A stretch of DNA of 64,000 nucleotides from Rhodobacteraceae bacterium UBA6213. GTDB taxonomy: Bacteria > Pseudomonadota > Alphaproteobacteria > Rhodobacterales > Rhodobacteraceae. A program made the position numbers and the translations under genes. The number at the start of each line of letters is the position of its first letter. The stretch's first letter is position 1. The stretch lies in NCBI GenBank assembly GCA_002421605.1, contig DISJ01000003.1, positions 150,881 through 214,880 of the forward strand, read 5' to 3'. The notes under the pieces are model-generated. The model saw nothing but the letters and a program-made list of their open reading frames with translations, did no database searches and was not told where the DNA came from. Of this stretch, positions 52,044 to 59,954 are shown piece after piece.

Positions 52044-52434
52044 CGCGCGAGTCGGCCCCTGCAAACCCGTGCATCCGGCGCGACCATTGAATGCCTACCA
52101 ACATGCCCTTGAGCCGTGGCAGTAGCGCCAGCGACAGCACCACGGCGCCCGAGGCGAACAGCGACATCAGCACCACCGGCGTCGGGCGCCAGTGCACGAA
52201 CACGGCCAAAATTGCCGGTGCCAGTAGATGCCCGACAATCAGAATGGTCAGATACGCAGGCCCGTCATCGGCGCGCGCATGCGAAAGATCCTCACCGCAA
52301 ACCGGGCAGGTCGGGCGCAGGCGCAGATAGCCCTGCAGCAGCCGCCCGCGCCCGCAATTGGGGCAGGCACCCAGAAAGCCGCGGCGCAACGCGGGGCCAA
52401 GCGGGCGGTCTTCAACGGGGTCGGGCTGGGGCAT
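52036..52434 (-). CDS. DUF983 membrane protein with zinc-ribbon start
   Basis: 132 residues from ATG 52434. CPNCGRGRLLQGYLRLRPTCPVCGEDL near the N-terminus is four cysteines of a zinc ribbon; two or three membrane segments follow (about 65-105). DUF983 proteins are frequent near respiratory genes in alphaproteobacteria; function unknown. Stop overlaps the Nudix start by 8 bases. Confidence 0.88.
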   Translation of the reverse strand: MPQPDPVEDRPLGPALRRGFLGACPNCGRGRLLQGYLRLRPTCPVCGEDLSHARADDGPAYLTILIVGHLLAPAILAVFVHWRPTPVVLMSLFASGAVVLSLALLPRLKGMLVGIQWSRRMHGFAGADSRDV

Positions 52435-52581
52435 ATGGCATCCTGCGGCTGGTTTGCCCCTTCTTGGCCGAAAAGCGGCGCCAAGAAAAGCCGCCATAGG
52501 TGTTGCGACGGAATCGTGAGCTTGCTGCGTATCATGAGCATCCGATGGCGAAGATACCGTCGGGTGAAGAGGAGAGACACC

Positions 52582-53205
52582 ATGAAAACCAAGAGCTATT
52601 TCACCGCCGCACTGATCGCCGCAACCGGGCTGGCGCTTGCCATGCCGGTGCTCGCACAGACTGCGGTGCCCATCGCGCCGAACGCTACGGCAACGCGGCC
52701 GATGCTGTTCGACTTTGCAGGACTCGATGCAAATGCTGACGGTATGGTGACGACAGGCGAAGTCATCGCCGCGCATGATGCCGCGCTTGCCGCCGGTGGC
52801 CTTGTCGGACGCGGGCTGGCGCCCAACGTGCCGCCGCTGACCTTCTTTGACCGGTTCGACGAAAACACGGATGGGGCTATCAGCATTGCGGAGTATGAGG
52901 CCGCGCAGACCGCGGTGCTTGGTCGCATGCAGGGACTGGCCAACATTCCCGCGCCCGCGGTGAACCCGCGCACGAACTCCGTGAACCGCGCCGTGCCCTA
53001 CGCGAACCCAGCGGTGAACACCGCCAATCGCGCCGTGCGCAACGCCGCCCTGTGCAATGCGAACCCGCAGTTGAACACCGCCAACTGCGCCCAAAACAAC
53101 ACGACCATCCGCAACACCAACCCGCGGATGAACATCAGTGACCGGTCCGGGCGCAATGGCGCGCGGGGCGGGCAAGGCAACGCTCAGCAGAACTGGAACC
53201 GTTGA
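52582..53205 (+). CDS. secreted EF-hand protein with Asn-Pro repeat tail
   Basis: 207 residues from ATG 52582 behind AAGAGGAGAG. Signal peptide (AALIAATGLALAMP, cleavage at VLA-Q). Two canonical EF-hand loops: Asp49-Glu60 (DANADGMVTTGE) and Asp93-Glu104 (DENTDGAISIAE). The C-terminal tail from 126 has degenerate repeats starting with NP at 128, 142, 161 and 180 (pattern NPxxNtxNrA), two with a cysteine. It is likely a periplasmic or secreted calcium-binding protein. It lies before an ECF sigma factor gene and may be a target of it. Confidence 0.88.
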   Translation: MKTKSYFTAALIAATGLALAMPVLAQTAVPIAPNATATRPMLFDFAGLDANADGMVTTGEVIAAHDAALAAGGLVGRGLAPNVPPLTFFDRFDENTDGAISIAEYEAAQTAVLGRMQGLANIPAPAVNPRTNSVNRAVPYANPAVNTANRAVRNAALCNANPQLNTANCAQNNTTIRNTNPRMNISDRSGRNGARGGQGNAQQNWNR

Positions 53206-53220
53206 GAAACAAAGTGACCG

Positions 53221-53242
53221 GTCCGGCGGAGCGCCGCCGGAC
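53221..53242 (+). terminator. stem-loop after the EF-hand gene
   Basis: GTCCGGCGG and CCGCCGGAC form a 9-bp stem around AGCG, followed by AGGGTTTGC. The T run is poor; it may end or attenuate the EF-hand transcript before the sigma-factor gene. Confidence 0.5.
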
Positions 53243-53285
53243 AGGGTTTGCAAAAGGCGTGCATGCGCGGTAGGCCTCAGGGGCA

Positions 53286-53870
53286 ATGTCGATGGCGTTT
53301 GACGCAAATTCGCAGGCCTCGGACGAGGTACTACTGGTGCTTTACGGCAACGGAGACCGGGCGGCCGCGCATGTGCTGGCGTTACGCTTTACCCCGCTGG
53401 CTTTGCGGGTAGCGGCGCGAATGCTGGGTGACGGGTCCGAAGCTGAGGATGTGGCACAGGAGGCGATGTTGCGACTGTGGCGGATAGCGCCAGAATGGCG
53501 GCAAGGCGAGGCAAGGGTTTCAACCTGGCTCTACCGGGTTGTGTCAAATCTGTGCACCGACCGCCTGCGCCGCCGCCGCGGAGTCGGGCTTGACGAAATT
53601 GCCGAGCCAGAAGACGGCGTGCCGCCCGTGGTTGACAGGATGATCGCGCGCGATCGGGCGAACGCCCTGCAAGACGCGCTCGATGCGTTGCCAGAACGGC
53701 AGCGCCAGGCCGTTGTGTTACGTCATATCGAGGGGCTCACAAACCCCGAGATCGCCGCGGTGATGCAGATCGGCGTTGAGGCCGTAGAAAGCCTGACGGC
53801 GAGAGGAAAGCGGGCTTTGACCGCCCTTCTGGCGGCTCAGCGCGAAGAATTGGGGTATGGTCATGGCTGA
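53286..53870 (+). CDS. ECF-family RNA polymerase sigma factor
   Basis: 194 residues. Sigma region 2 at about 28-90 (DGSEAEDVAQEAMLRLW, STWLYRVVSNLCTDRLRRRR) and region 4 at about 125-180 (LDALPERQRQAVVLRHIEGL, NPEIAAVM). It probably directs an envelope or metal stress response together with the overlapping downstream gene. The stop overlaps the next start. No autoregulated promoter could be identified with confidence. Confidence 0.93.
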   Translation: MSMAFDANSQASDEVLLVLYGNGDRAAAHVLALRFTPLALRVAARMLGDGSEAEDVAQEAMLRLWRIAPEWRQGEARVSTWLYRVVSNLCTDRLRRRRGVGLDEIAEPEDGVPPVVDRMIARDRANALQDALDALPERQRQAVVLRHIEGLTNPEIAAVMQIGVEAVESLTARGKRALTALLAAQREELGYGHG

Positions 53871-54267
53871 TATGAACCAGACAGACGAAATGCTTGAAAA
53901 GCTGTTTGAAACAGCGCGCTGCGAGGTGGTTGATCTGCCTCCAGGCCTACTTGCTCGCGTCTTGGCTGATGCCGACGCCGAGCTTGCGGCCCGCACAGCA
54001 CCACCTCTGCGCGCGGCGCCTACGCGGCGGACCTCTGGTTTCATGATCGTTCTGGGCGAGCTGCTTGCCGCAATCGGCGGCTGGCGCGCGGTCAGCGGGC
54101 TTGCCAGCGCCACCGTGGCCGGGGTCTGGATCGGCTTTGCCGGTGTGGGCAACTTGTCGCTGACGACCGTCGATCTTCTGAGTGGCGGCGAAACGCTGGC
54201 GGTGCTGAACCTGCTACCGGGCGACGACGTGTTTGCACTGGCATCGGACCTAGGGGACTTTGAATGA
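53863..54267 (+). CDS. putative anti-sigma factor, membrane protein
   Basis: 134 residues from ATG 53863 (GGGG 7 bases upstream); ATG 53857 and 53872 are alternatives. A short cytoplasmic helix-rich start (DEMLEKLFETARCEVVDLP) is followed by a hydrophobic segment at about 60-95, then an acidic end. No zinc anti-sigma motif. The function is inferred only from overlap with the ECF gene (8 bases) and the CnrX-like gene (4 bases). Confidence 0.65.
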   Translation: MADMNQTDEMLEKLFETARCEVVDLPPGLLARVLADADAELAARTAPPLRAAPTRRTSGFMIVLGELLAAIGGWRAVSGLASATVAGVWIGFAGVGNLSLTTVDLLSGGETLAVLNLLPGDDVFALASDLGDFE

Positions 54268-54842
54268 GCGATCCGACGACCCCGACCAGCGCCCCGCCGT
54301 TGCCCCCTGCCCCGCCCGAAGCGCCGGGCGCCGGGCGCGGATTGCGCATTGCCTTTGTGGTGTCATTGACGGTCAACCTTCTGGTGCTCGGCGTACTCGC
54401 GGGCGGGGCAATAGGCATCGCCCGCCATGAGCCGCGACCGACGATTTCCGACATCACGCTTGGCACCTTTACCGAGGCGCTTTCGGCTGAAGACCGCGAG
54501 GCGCTGCGCGTAGCGGCCGAGGCGGAAAGACTTGGTGTGCGTGAAATGCACCGTGCATCGCGCGAAGACTATCTGGCGCTGATAGACGCGGTGCGCACCG
54601 ACCCTTGGGACGAAGCCGCCGCGCGGCGCGCGATCGGCGCCTATGGTGTGCGCAGCAAGGAACGCATTGATGCTGGCGAGCGGCTGATGCTTGAGCGGCT
54701 GGCAGATATGGGTCCGCTTGCCCGTAAGGCTTTTGCAGATCGGCTGGAAGAAGTATTAAGCCGCGGTTTTCGTACCGAGCGCGCTGCGCCTATGGCGCCG
54801 CTGCCGCAACAACCCATGCAACCGCAGCAACGCGGCAACTGA
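54264..54842 (+). CDS. CnrX/Spy-like periplasmic sensor protein
   Basis: 192 residues. A Pro-rich cytoplasmic start (1-24), one membrane anchor at about 27-52 (IAFVVSLTVNLLVLGVLAGG) and a helical periplasmic domain (LSAEDREALR, RDxxx-type REDYLALIDAVR, LADMGPLARKAFADRL) of the heavy-metal-sensor (CnrX) superfamily. Only two histidines are present and the CnrX metal ligand set is not apparent, so the signal sensed may not be nickel or cobalt. It completes a sigma/anti-sigma/sensor set. Confidence 0.78.
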   Translation: MSDPTTPTSAPPLPPAPPEAPGAGRGLRIAFVVSLTVNLLVLGVLAGGAIGIARHEPRPTISDITLGTFTEALSAEDREALRVAAEAERLGVREMHRASREDYLALIDAVRTDPWDEAAARRAIGAYGVRSKERIDAGERLMLERLADMGPLARKAFADRLEEVLSRGFRTERAAPMAPLPQQPMQPQQRGN

Positions 54843-54861
54843 CACATACCTGAAAAGCGAA

Positions 54862-54887
54862 CCGGGGCAGCTTTCTGCCCCGGCTTT
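54862..54887. terminator. Rho-independent terminator between converging genes
   Basis: CCGGGGCAG and CTGCCCCGG form a 9-bp stem with a CTTT loop, followed by CTTT. It separates the CnrX-like gene from the pleD-like gene. Confidence 0.7.
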
Positions 54888-54932
54888 GCATCGGCGCGGT
54901 GGCGCTCTGCACCCCAACGCCGCGCATCCCGA

Positions 54933-56330
54933 TCAAGCCGCGTTGGCGCTGACCGTAACCTTGTTGCGTCCGAATGCTTTGGAGCCAAGCAGAGCGCGGT
55001 CGGCCTCGCGCATCAGCGCCTCGACTTCGGGGCAGAGCGTGGCGCCGCCGCCCATCGCCAGCCCGATCGACAGCGTCACCGATATCCGCGCTTTTCCGTC
55101 GGCCAGTTGCACTGGTTCCTGCTGCACCACATCGCAAAGCCTCTCGGCGGCAACCCGCGCGGCCTCGAGCGTGGTTTCCGGCATCGCCACCAGAAATTCT
55201 TCACCCCCGATCCGCGCCACCAGATCGACCTCGCGCAAATTAGCTGCCAGCCTTCGGGCAACCTCACTCAACACCTGGTCGCCCGCGGCATGTCCCCAAA
55301 TATCGTTCACCTTCTTGAAACGGTCGAGGTCTAGCAGCATTACCGCAATCGGGCGCCCAGTTTCGCGCGCCCGTTCGGCGATGCGCGCCAGATGCGGCAG
55401 TGCGTAGCGGCGGTTGTAAAGTCCGGTCAGCGGGTCGATGACAGCCAGGCGCAGCCCGTCAGCCACACTGGCACGTTGGCGATCGGCGGCCGCCTTGCGC
55501 CGCAACTGCACCTGAAAGCGTAGCGCTGCCTCTTGCGCATCTTCGACGCGGGTCAGATTGGCCGCCAGCAGATCGTTTGCGCCAAGATCGAGCGCCACCG
55601 CCGCAGTCTCGCGCATCCCTTGTTCAAGCGCGATGCACACCACCGCGTGGCGCGTTGCCGGGCGCGCGCGCAATTCCGACATCAGCCGCAGTCCGTCGCC
55701 CGCGCGCGACAGCGCAGCATCGATGATAAAGCCGTCGGCAACCGCTGAGCTGGTGACGCTGGCAAGCGCCTCGTCGCGCGAAAGCACGGAAAACTGGACG
55801 TTGCGCAGATGCGGTGCCAGCGCCCGCCGCCAAGCGGCACCCCGTTCGCGCGACGAACTGACCAGTGCTACCCTCGCAGGCAACTCGAACTCGGGGGCTG
55901 GTTCGGCAAAGCCGAGCGCGCGACTGGTGCTTTCGCGCAGCCGCAGCTCTTCATCGGTTTCGCGGGCGCGCAGCAGGCTGCGCAATCGCGCAAGCAACAA
56001 AATCTCGTCGATCGGCTTGGCCAGAAAATCGTCTGCCCCGGCGCGCAGCGCCGCCACCCGCGTGGCAGGATCACTGGCGGTTGTCAGCACGATCACGGGG
56101 ATCGTGCCCGTCACCGGGTCGGCGCGCAGGCGAGCGCAAAGCTCGACCCCGTTCATGTCGGGCAGGTGCAGATCGACCAAGATCAGGTCGGGCCGTTCGC
56201 CACGCGCAAGGCCCAGCCCGGCCTCGCCCGTTGCGGCCTGGATAGTCTCGTAGCAGGCGCCGGAAAGCTTGACTTTAAGCATGATCCGATTCGTCGCAAC
56301 GTCATCCACGATCAGGATTTTTCCTGCCAT
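54933..56330 (-). CDS. pleD: PleD-like response regulator diguanylate cyclase (REC-REC-GGDEF)
   Basis: 465 residues from ATG 56330 (MAGKILIVDD); an upstream in-frame ATG adds only 14 unrelated residues. First receiver at 1-120 with phospho-acceptor Asp53 in LVDLHLPD and LAKPIDE; a second, degenerate receiver at about 150-290; then GGDEF at about 300-460 with DPLTGLYNRR, GGEEF active site and the inhibitory RxxD (REVD) five residues before it. It makes c-di-GMP. It stands alone, divergent from the DUF3572 gene. Confidence 0.93.
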   Translation of the reverse strand: MAGKILIVDDVATNRIMLKVKLSGACYETIQAATGEAGLGLARGERPDLILVDLHLPDMNGVELCARLRADPVTGTIPVIVLTTASDPATRVAALRAGADDFLAKPIDEILLLARLRSLLRARETDEELRLRESTSRALGFAEPAPEFELPARVALVSSSRERGAAWRRALAPHLRNVQFSVLSRDEALASVTSSAVADGFIIDAALSRAGDGLRLMSELRARPATRHAVVCIALEQGMRETAAVALDLGANDLLAANLTRVEDAQEAALRFQVQLRRKAAADRQRASVADGLRLAVIDPLTGLYNRRYALPHLARIAERARETGRPIAVMLLDLDRFKKVNDIWGHAAGDQVLSEVARRLAANLREVDLVARIGGEEFLVAMPETTLEAARVAAERLCDVVQQEPVQLADGKARISVTLSIGLAMGGGATLCPEVEALMREADRALLGSKAFGRNKVTVSANAA

Positions 56331-56437
56331 GGCGTGGGCCTCTCGCTTTACTTCCACTATCCTTGTGGTCATCCTTTGTTTGAAAAGGTTAACAAACTCT
56401 TTCCGGATATGAATCCCGGCAGTGAAATATCAGGCCC

Positions 56438-56716
56438 ATGAAGCAAGATTTTGCCGAAACACTGGCTATTCAAGCACTTGGCTGGATCGCCGCCGACGAC
56501 GATATATTTACGGCTTTTCTTGCGGCCAGTGGCGCTGCGGTGGCCGATCTGCGCGCGCTTGCATCTGATCCTGCGTTTCTGGCGGCGGTGCTTGATTTCT
56601 TGCTGCAAAACGACGCCTGGGTGCAGGGGTTTGCCGAAGCGGCGGGTATTCGGCCAGAGCTGCCGATGCAGGCAGCGGCGGTTCTGGCAGGCCCCGGCGC
56701 GGCGCACTGGACATGA
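56438..56716 (+). CDS. DUF3572 family protein
   Basis: 92 residues. AIQALGWIAADDDIFTAFLAASG at 10-32 and VLDFLLQNDAWVQGFAEAAG further on are typical of this small helical alphaproteobacterial family. Function unknown. It is divergent from pleD and 53 bases before the HAD gene. Confidence 0.85.
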   Translation: MKQDFAETLAIQALGWIAADDDIFTAFLAASGAAVADLRALASDPAFLAAVLDFLLQNDAWVQGFAEAAGIRPELPMQAAAVLAGPGAAHWT

Positions 56717-56768
56717 AAGTGCCCAACCTGCTAGGCAACCGGGCGCGCCCGCCGGCGCGAGCGGGGGC

Positions 56769-57491
56769 ATGATGGCAAAAGTTCGCGGCATCCTATTCGA
56801 CAAGGACGGCACCTTGTTCGATTTTCACGCGACATGGGGCGTCTGGGCGCAAGGCTTGCTTGCAGAGCTTGCGGGGGGCGATGACGCTATCGCGTCGCGG
56901 CTGGGCAACGCTATCGGCTACCGCTTTGCCGATCCCGCGGCGGGGGTGCAGGCGGGGTTTCTGGCATCAAGCCCGGTGATTGCGGGAACGCCCGAGGTGA
57001 TTGCCGCCGCACTTCTGCCGCACCTGCCGGGGCGTGAAAGCGCCGCACTGGTGGCGCTGATGAACGCGCGTGCAGCACTGGCGCCGCAGATGCCCGCGGT
57101 GCCACTGCGCCCGCTGCTGAGCGGTCTGCGCGTGCAAGGGCTGAAGCTCGGCGTTGTCACCAACGATGCAGAAGCCCCGGCTCACGCGCATCTGGCTTCG
57201 GCCGAGGTGACGGATCTGTTCGATTTTATCGCAGGCTACGATTCCGGGCACGGCGCCAAGCCCGAACCCGGCCCGCTTTTGGCCTTTGCCCGCGCAGTCG
57301 CGCTTGACCCGGGCGAAGTGGTGATGGTGGGCGACAGCACGCATGACCTTGTTGCAGGGCGGCGCGCCGGTATGCGCACGCTGGCGGTGCTGACCGGGCT
57401 TGCCGGTGCCGCTGAACTTGCGCTGCACGCCGATGCGGTTTTGCCCGATATCGGCGCAATTCCCGCATGGTTGGCCGCGCACGGCGGTTGA
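56769..57491 (+). CDS. HAD-family phosphatase (Gph-like)
   Basis: 240 residues from ATG 56769 (or 56772). Motif I GILFDKDGTLFDF, motif II LGVVTNDAEA, and motif III/IV GAKPEPGP with MVGDSTHDLVAGRRAG, plus an inserted helical cap. It resembles phosphoglycolate phosphatase; the true substrate is not fixed by these motifs. Confidence 0.9.
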   Translation: MMAKVRGILFDKDGTLFDFHATWGVWAQGLLAELAGGDDAIASRLGNAIGYRFADPAAGVQAGFLASSPVIAGTPEVIAAALLPHLPGRESAALVALMNARAALAPQMPAVPLRPLLSGLRVQGLKLGVVTNDAEAPAHAHLASAEVTDLFDFIAGYDSGHGAKPEPGPLLAFARAVALDPGEVVMVGDSTHDLVAGRRAGMRTLAVLTGLAGAAELALHADAVLPDIGAIPAWLAAHGG

Positions 57492-57559
57492 GCCGCTCTG
57501 GCGTTTTGCGCAGCGCCTCGCTAGCCTTCGCAGGCAAGAAGCCAAGCGAGAGGCGGTAA

Positions 57560-59302
57560 ATGCTGAAAAACCGGGTGCTGCATGTCGTGCTGGGAACGAC
57601 CGGCGGACTGGCCTGCTGGCTGCTGGCCGAGGTGTTGGCCGGGCAGATCGATGAACGTGCGCTGCTCTTTCTTTGGGTGTTGGTCGTTGTGGCGTTCGGC
57701 GGCGCACTGACCATGCTGGCAGAGATAGGACCGCGCGCCGCGCCTTACGCCACGGCGCTGGCAGCCCCGGTCGCAGGCCTGGCGCTTTGGGGGGCCACAC
57801 GTTTTGCCTCGGTTGAAGGGTTTTTGAACTCGGAACATGTGCTAGCGGCGCTCGCGGTGCTGGCGATAGTGCCGCTGCCGTTCCTGATGGCGCGCCTGCA
57901 AGGTGGGCGCTGGGGCTGGCTCGACTACGGCGCACTGTACACCCATAGCTGGAACACAGTTTTGCGGATCGGTTCGGCCGCCGCCTTTGCCGGAGTGGTC
58001 TGGGTGGTCCTGCTGGCATCTTCGGTGCTACTTGATCTGGTCGGCGTCACGTATCTGGGCGAGGCGCTGCGACAGCCGCTGGTGATCTGGCTGCTGACTG
58101 GCGGCGCGCTGGGGTTGGGTTTGGCGGTGGTAGCGGAATTGGCCGAACAGCTTTCGCCCTATCTGCTGTTGCGATTGTTGCGCCTGCTGTTGCCGGTCGT
58201 GCTGCTGGTGGTGGTGGTGTTTGTGGCCGTGCTGCCACTGCGCGGCCTCAGCGAGTTGTTCGGCAACCTGTCAGCTGGCGCGGTGATGATGATGGCTGCA
58301 GCAACGGCGGTTGCGCTGATTTCGATTGCGCTCGATCAAGGCGAGGATGAGGCCGTAGCAGGTTGGTTGCTACCGGAAGCTGCACGCATGTTGGCGGTGT
58401 TGGTGCCAATCCTCGGTGGGTTGGCGGTTTGGGCGGTGGTGCTGCGCGTCGGCCAATACGGCTGGACGCCGGGGCGCGTCGCCGCTGCGGCAGGGGGCGG
58501 GATAAGCTTTGCCTATGGCACGCTTTACGCGCTGGCGGTGCTGGGGGGCGATCGCTGGATGGAACGCATCCGGCGCGCCAATCTGGCAATGGCGCTGGCG
58601 CTGATCGGGCTGGCGGCGCTGTGGCTGACCCCGGCGATCAACCCCGAAGCCATCGCCGTGCGCTCGCAGATGGCGCGGGTTGTGGCAGGCTTGGTCTCGC
58701 CCGAGGAATTGCCGCTTTGGCAAATGGCGCATGAATGGGGCCGCCCCGGACAAGCCGCGCTGGCCGAGTTGCGCACGCGCGCCGCAGAGCCAGAGCATGA
58801 GGTTCTGGCCGCGCGGTTGCTGGCGCTGGATGCCGCACAGAGCCGTTGGCAGTATGAAAACAGCTTCGACGCGCCAGACCCGACGCTGGCGCGCGCGCCC
58901 GAGGTGCCGGTGCTGCCTCAAGGCCGTGTTGTGCCCGACGCGCTTTGGCGGGCACTTGACGACGGGGCGCGCGCCTCGGTGCTGGAAACTTGCGCTCGCA
59001 GCACGCCCGAAGGTCACCCCGGCTGCCTGCTGGTGCTGGCCGATCTTGTAGCGGCATGGCCGGGCGACGAGGCGGTGTTTTTGTTTGGCGCAGGGCCGAT
59101 TGCGCTGCCGGGGGCCGCGCAAAGCTATCGGCAGGCAAGCGAGGGCTGGCAAGCAGCAGGCGATCTGCGGCTTTTGGGCGACGCGCCGGGCGTCGCCGCC
59201 CCGGGTGCTATCGATCGGCTTTACGCCGATGGGGTAAATCTCGTGCCCTCGGGCATTTCTGCGCTCGACATCGGTGGTTTGCCAGTGGTGCTGCGGCCCT
59301 GA
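57560..59302 (+). CDS. DUF4153 polytopic membrane protein
   Basis: 580 residues; about twelve hydrophobic segments to residue 370, then a soluble C-terminal part of about 200 residues. LDYGALYTHSWNTVLRIGSAAAF and GGISFAYGTLYALAVLGGDRWMERIRRANL fit the DUF4153 family. Function unknown. It is followed 61 bases later by the H-NOX-like gene on the same strand, but no functional link can be inferred. Confidence 0.83.
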   Translation: MLKNRVLHVVLGTTGGLACWLLAEVLAGQIDERALLFLWVLVVVAFGGALTMLAEIGPRAAPYATALAAPVAGLALWGATRFASVEGFLNSEHVLAALAVLAIVPLPFLMARLQGGRWGWLDYGALYTHSWNTVLRIGSAAAFAGVVWVVLLASSVLLDLVGVTYLGEALRQPLVIWLLTGGALGLGLAVVAELAEQLSPYLLLRLLRLLLPVVLLVVVVFVAVLPLRGLSELFGNLSAGAVMMMAAATAVALISIALDQGEDEAVAGWLLPEAARMLAVLVPILGGLAVWAVVLRVGQYGWTPGRVAAAAGGGISFAYGTLYALAVLGGDRWMERIRRANLAMALALIGLAALWLTPAINPEAIAVRSQMARVVAGLVSPEELPLWQMAHEWGRPGQAALAELRTRAAEPEHEVLAARLLALDAAQSRWQYENSFDAPDPTLARAPEVPVLPQGRVVPDALWRALDDGARASVLETCARSTPEGHPGCLLVLADLVAAWPGDEAVFLFGAGPIALPGAAQSYRQASEGWQAAGDLRLLGDAPGVAAPGAIDRLYADGVNLVPSGISALDIGGLPVVLRP

Positions 59303-59363
59303 CGCGATTTGGGGTTCGTTAACACTTGCCCGCTAGCCTGAGCTTGGAATTAAGGGCAAGGCG

Positions 59364-59954
59364 ATGCACGGTCTTATCAACCGCTCGATTCAACGATTTC
59401 TGTGCGATACCTATGGCGCACCGCTTTGGCAGCAGGTGGGCGAAGCGTCATCCGCGCCCGCCGAAGGGTTCGAGGCACTGCTGCCCTATGACGACGCGCT
59501 GACCTTTGCCATGCTCGACGCTGCCGCAGACCGGCTTGGCAAACCCCGCGATGCGCTTTTGGAAGACCTCGGCGCTTTCCTTGTTACGCTAGAGCCATTG
59601 CGGCGGTTGCTGCGCTTTGGTGGCGTTGATTACGCCGATTTCCTTATGTCGCTAGACGAACTTCCGGCGCGCGCGCGCATGGCGCTGCCAGAGATTGACG
59701 CCCCGCATCTGGTGCTAACGGTCGAGGGAGCGGGGCGACTGAAGCTGTCGGTGCGGGGGCGAGTACCGGGCTGGGGCTTGGTAATGTCGGGGCTACTGCG
59801 CGCGATGGCCGATGATTACGGCGCGCTGGCGCTGATCGACGTGGCACCCACAAGCGCCGTGGAAACCACCTGCGATCATATCACGGTCGAACTTCTCGAT
59901 GCGAGCCACACACGCGGGCGTCGATTTGAATTGGCGCAACCGGTCGCCACATGA
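59364..59954 (+). CDS. H-NOX-like protein lacking the heme-ligand histidine
   Basis: 196 residues covering a whole H-NOX (HNOB) domain: MHGLINRSIQRFLCDTYG start, YDDALTFAMLDAAADRLG, ADFLMSLDEL at 91-100, and TTCDHITVELLD at 168-179 (like the CDH segment of soluble guanylate cyclase beta). In guanylate cyclase beta1 the FLQNLDALH motif ends in the proximal heme histidine; here the aligned residue is Pro101. The YxSxR heme-propionate motif is also not recognisable (aligned stretch 130-134 reads VRGRV). The fold is thus kept without the known heme-binding residues. The stop overlaps the start of a partner HNOBA-GGDEF gene by 4 bases. Confidence 0.85.
   Translation: MHGLINRSIQRFLCDTYGAPLWQQVGEASSAPAEGFEALLPYDDALTFAMLDAAADRLGKPRDALLEDLGAFLVTLEPLRRLLRFGGVDYADFLMSLDELPARARMALPEIDAPHLVLTVEGAGRLKLSVRGRVPGWGLVMSGLLRAMADDYGALALIDVAPTSAVETTCDHITVELLDASHTRGRRFELAQPVAT

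Noticed and set aside
53190..53240. ECF-type promoter GGAACC upstream of the sigma gene
   Set aside because: A GGAACC occurs at the end of the EF-hand gene but no matching -10 lies at the proper distance.
55558..56253. 231-codon frame opposite the pleD-like gene
   Set aside because: Antisense to a GGDEF response regulator; low-complexity Ser/Arg composition.
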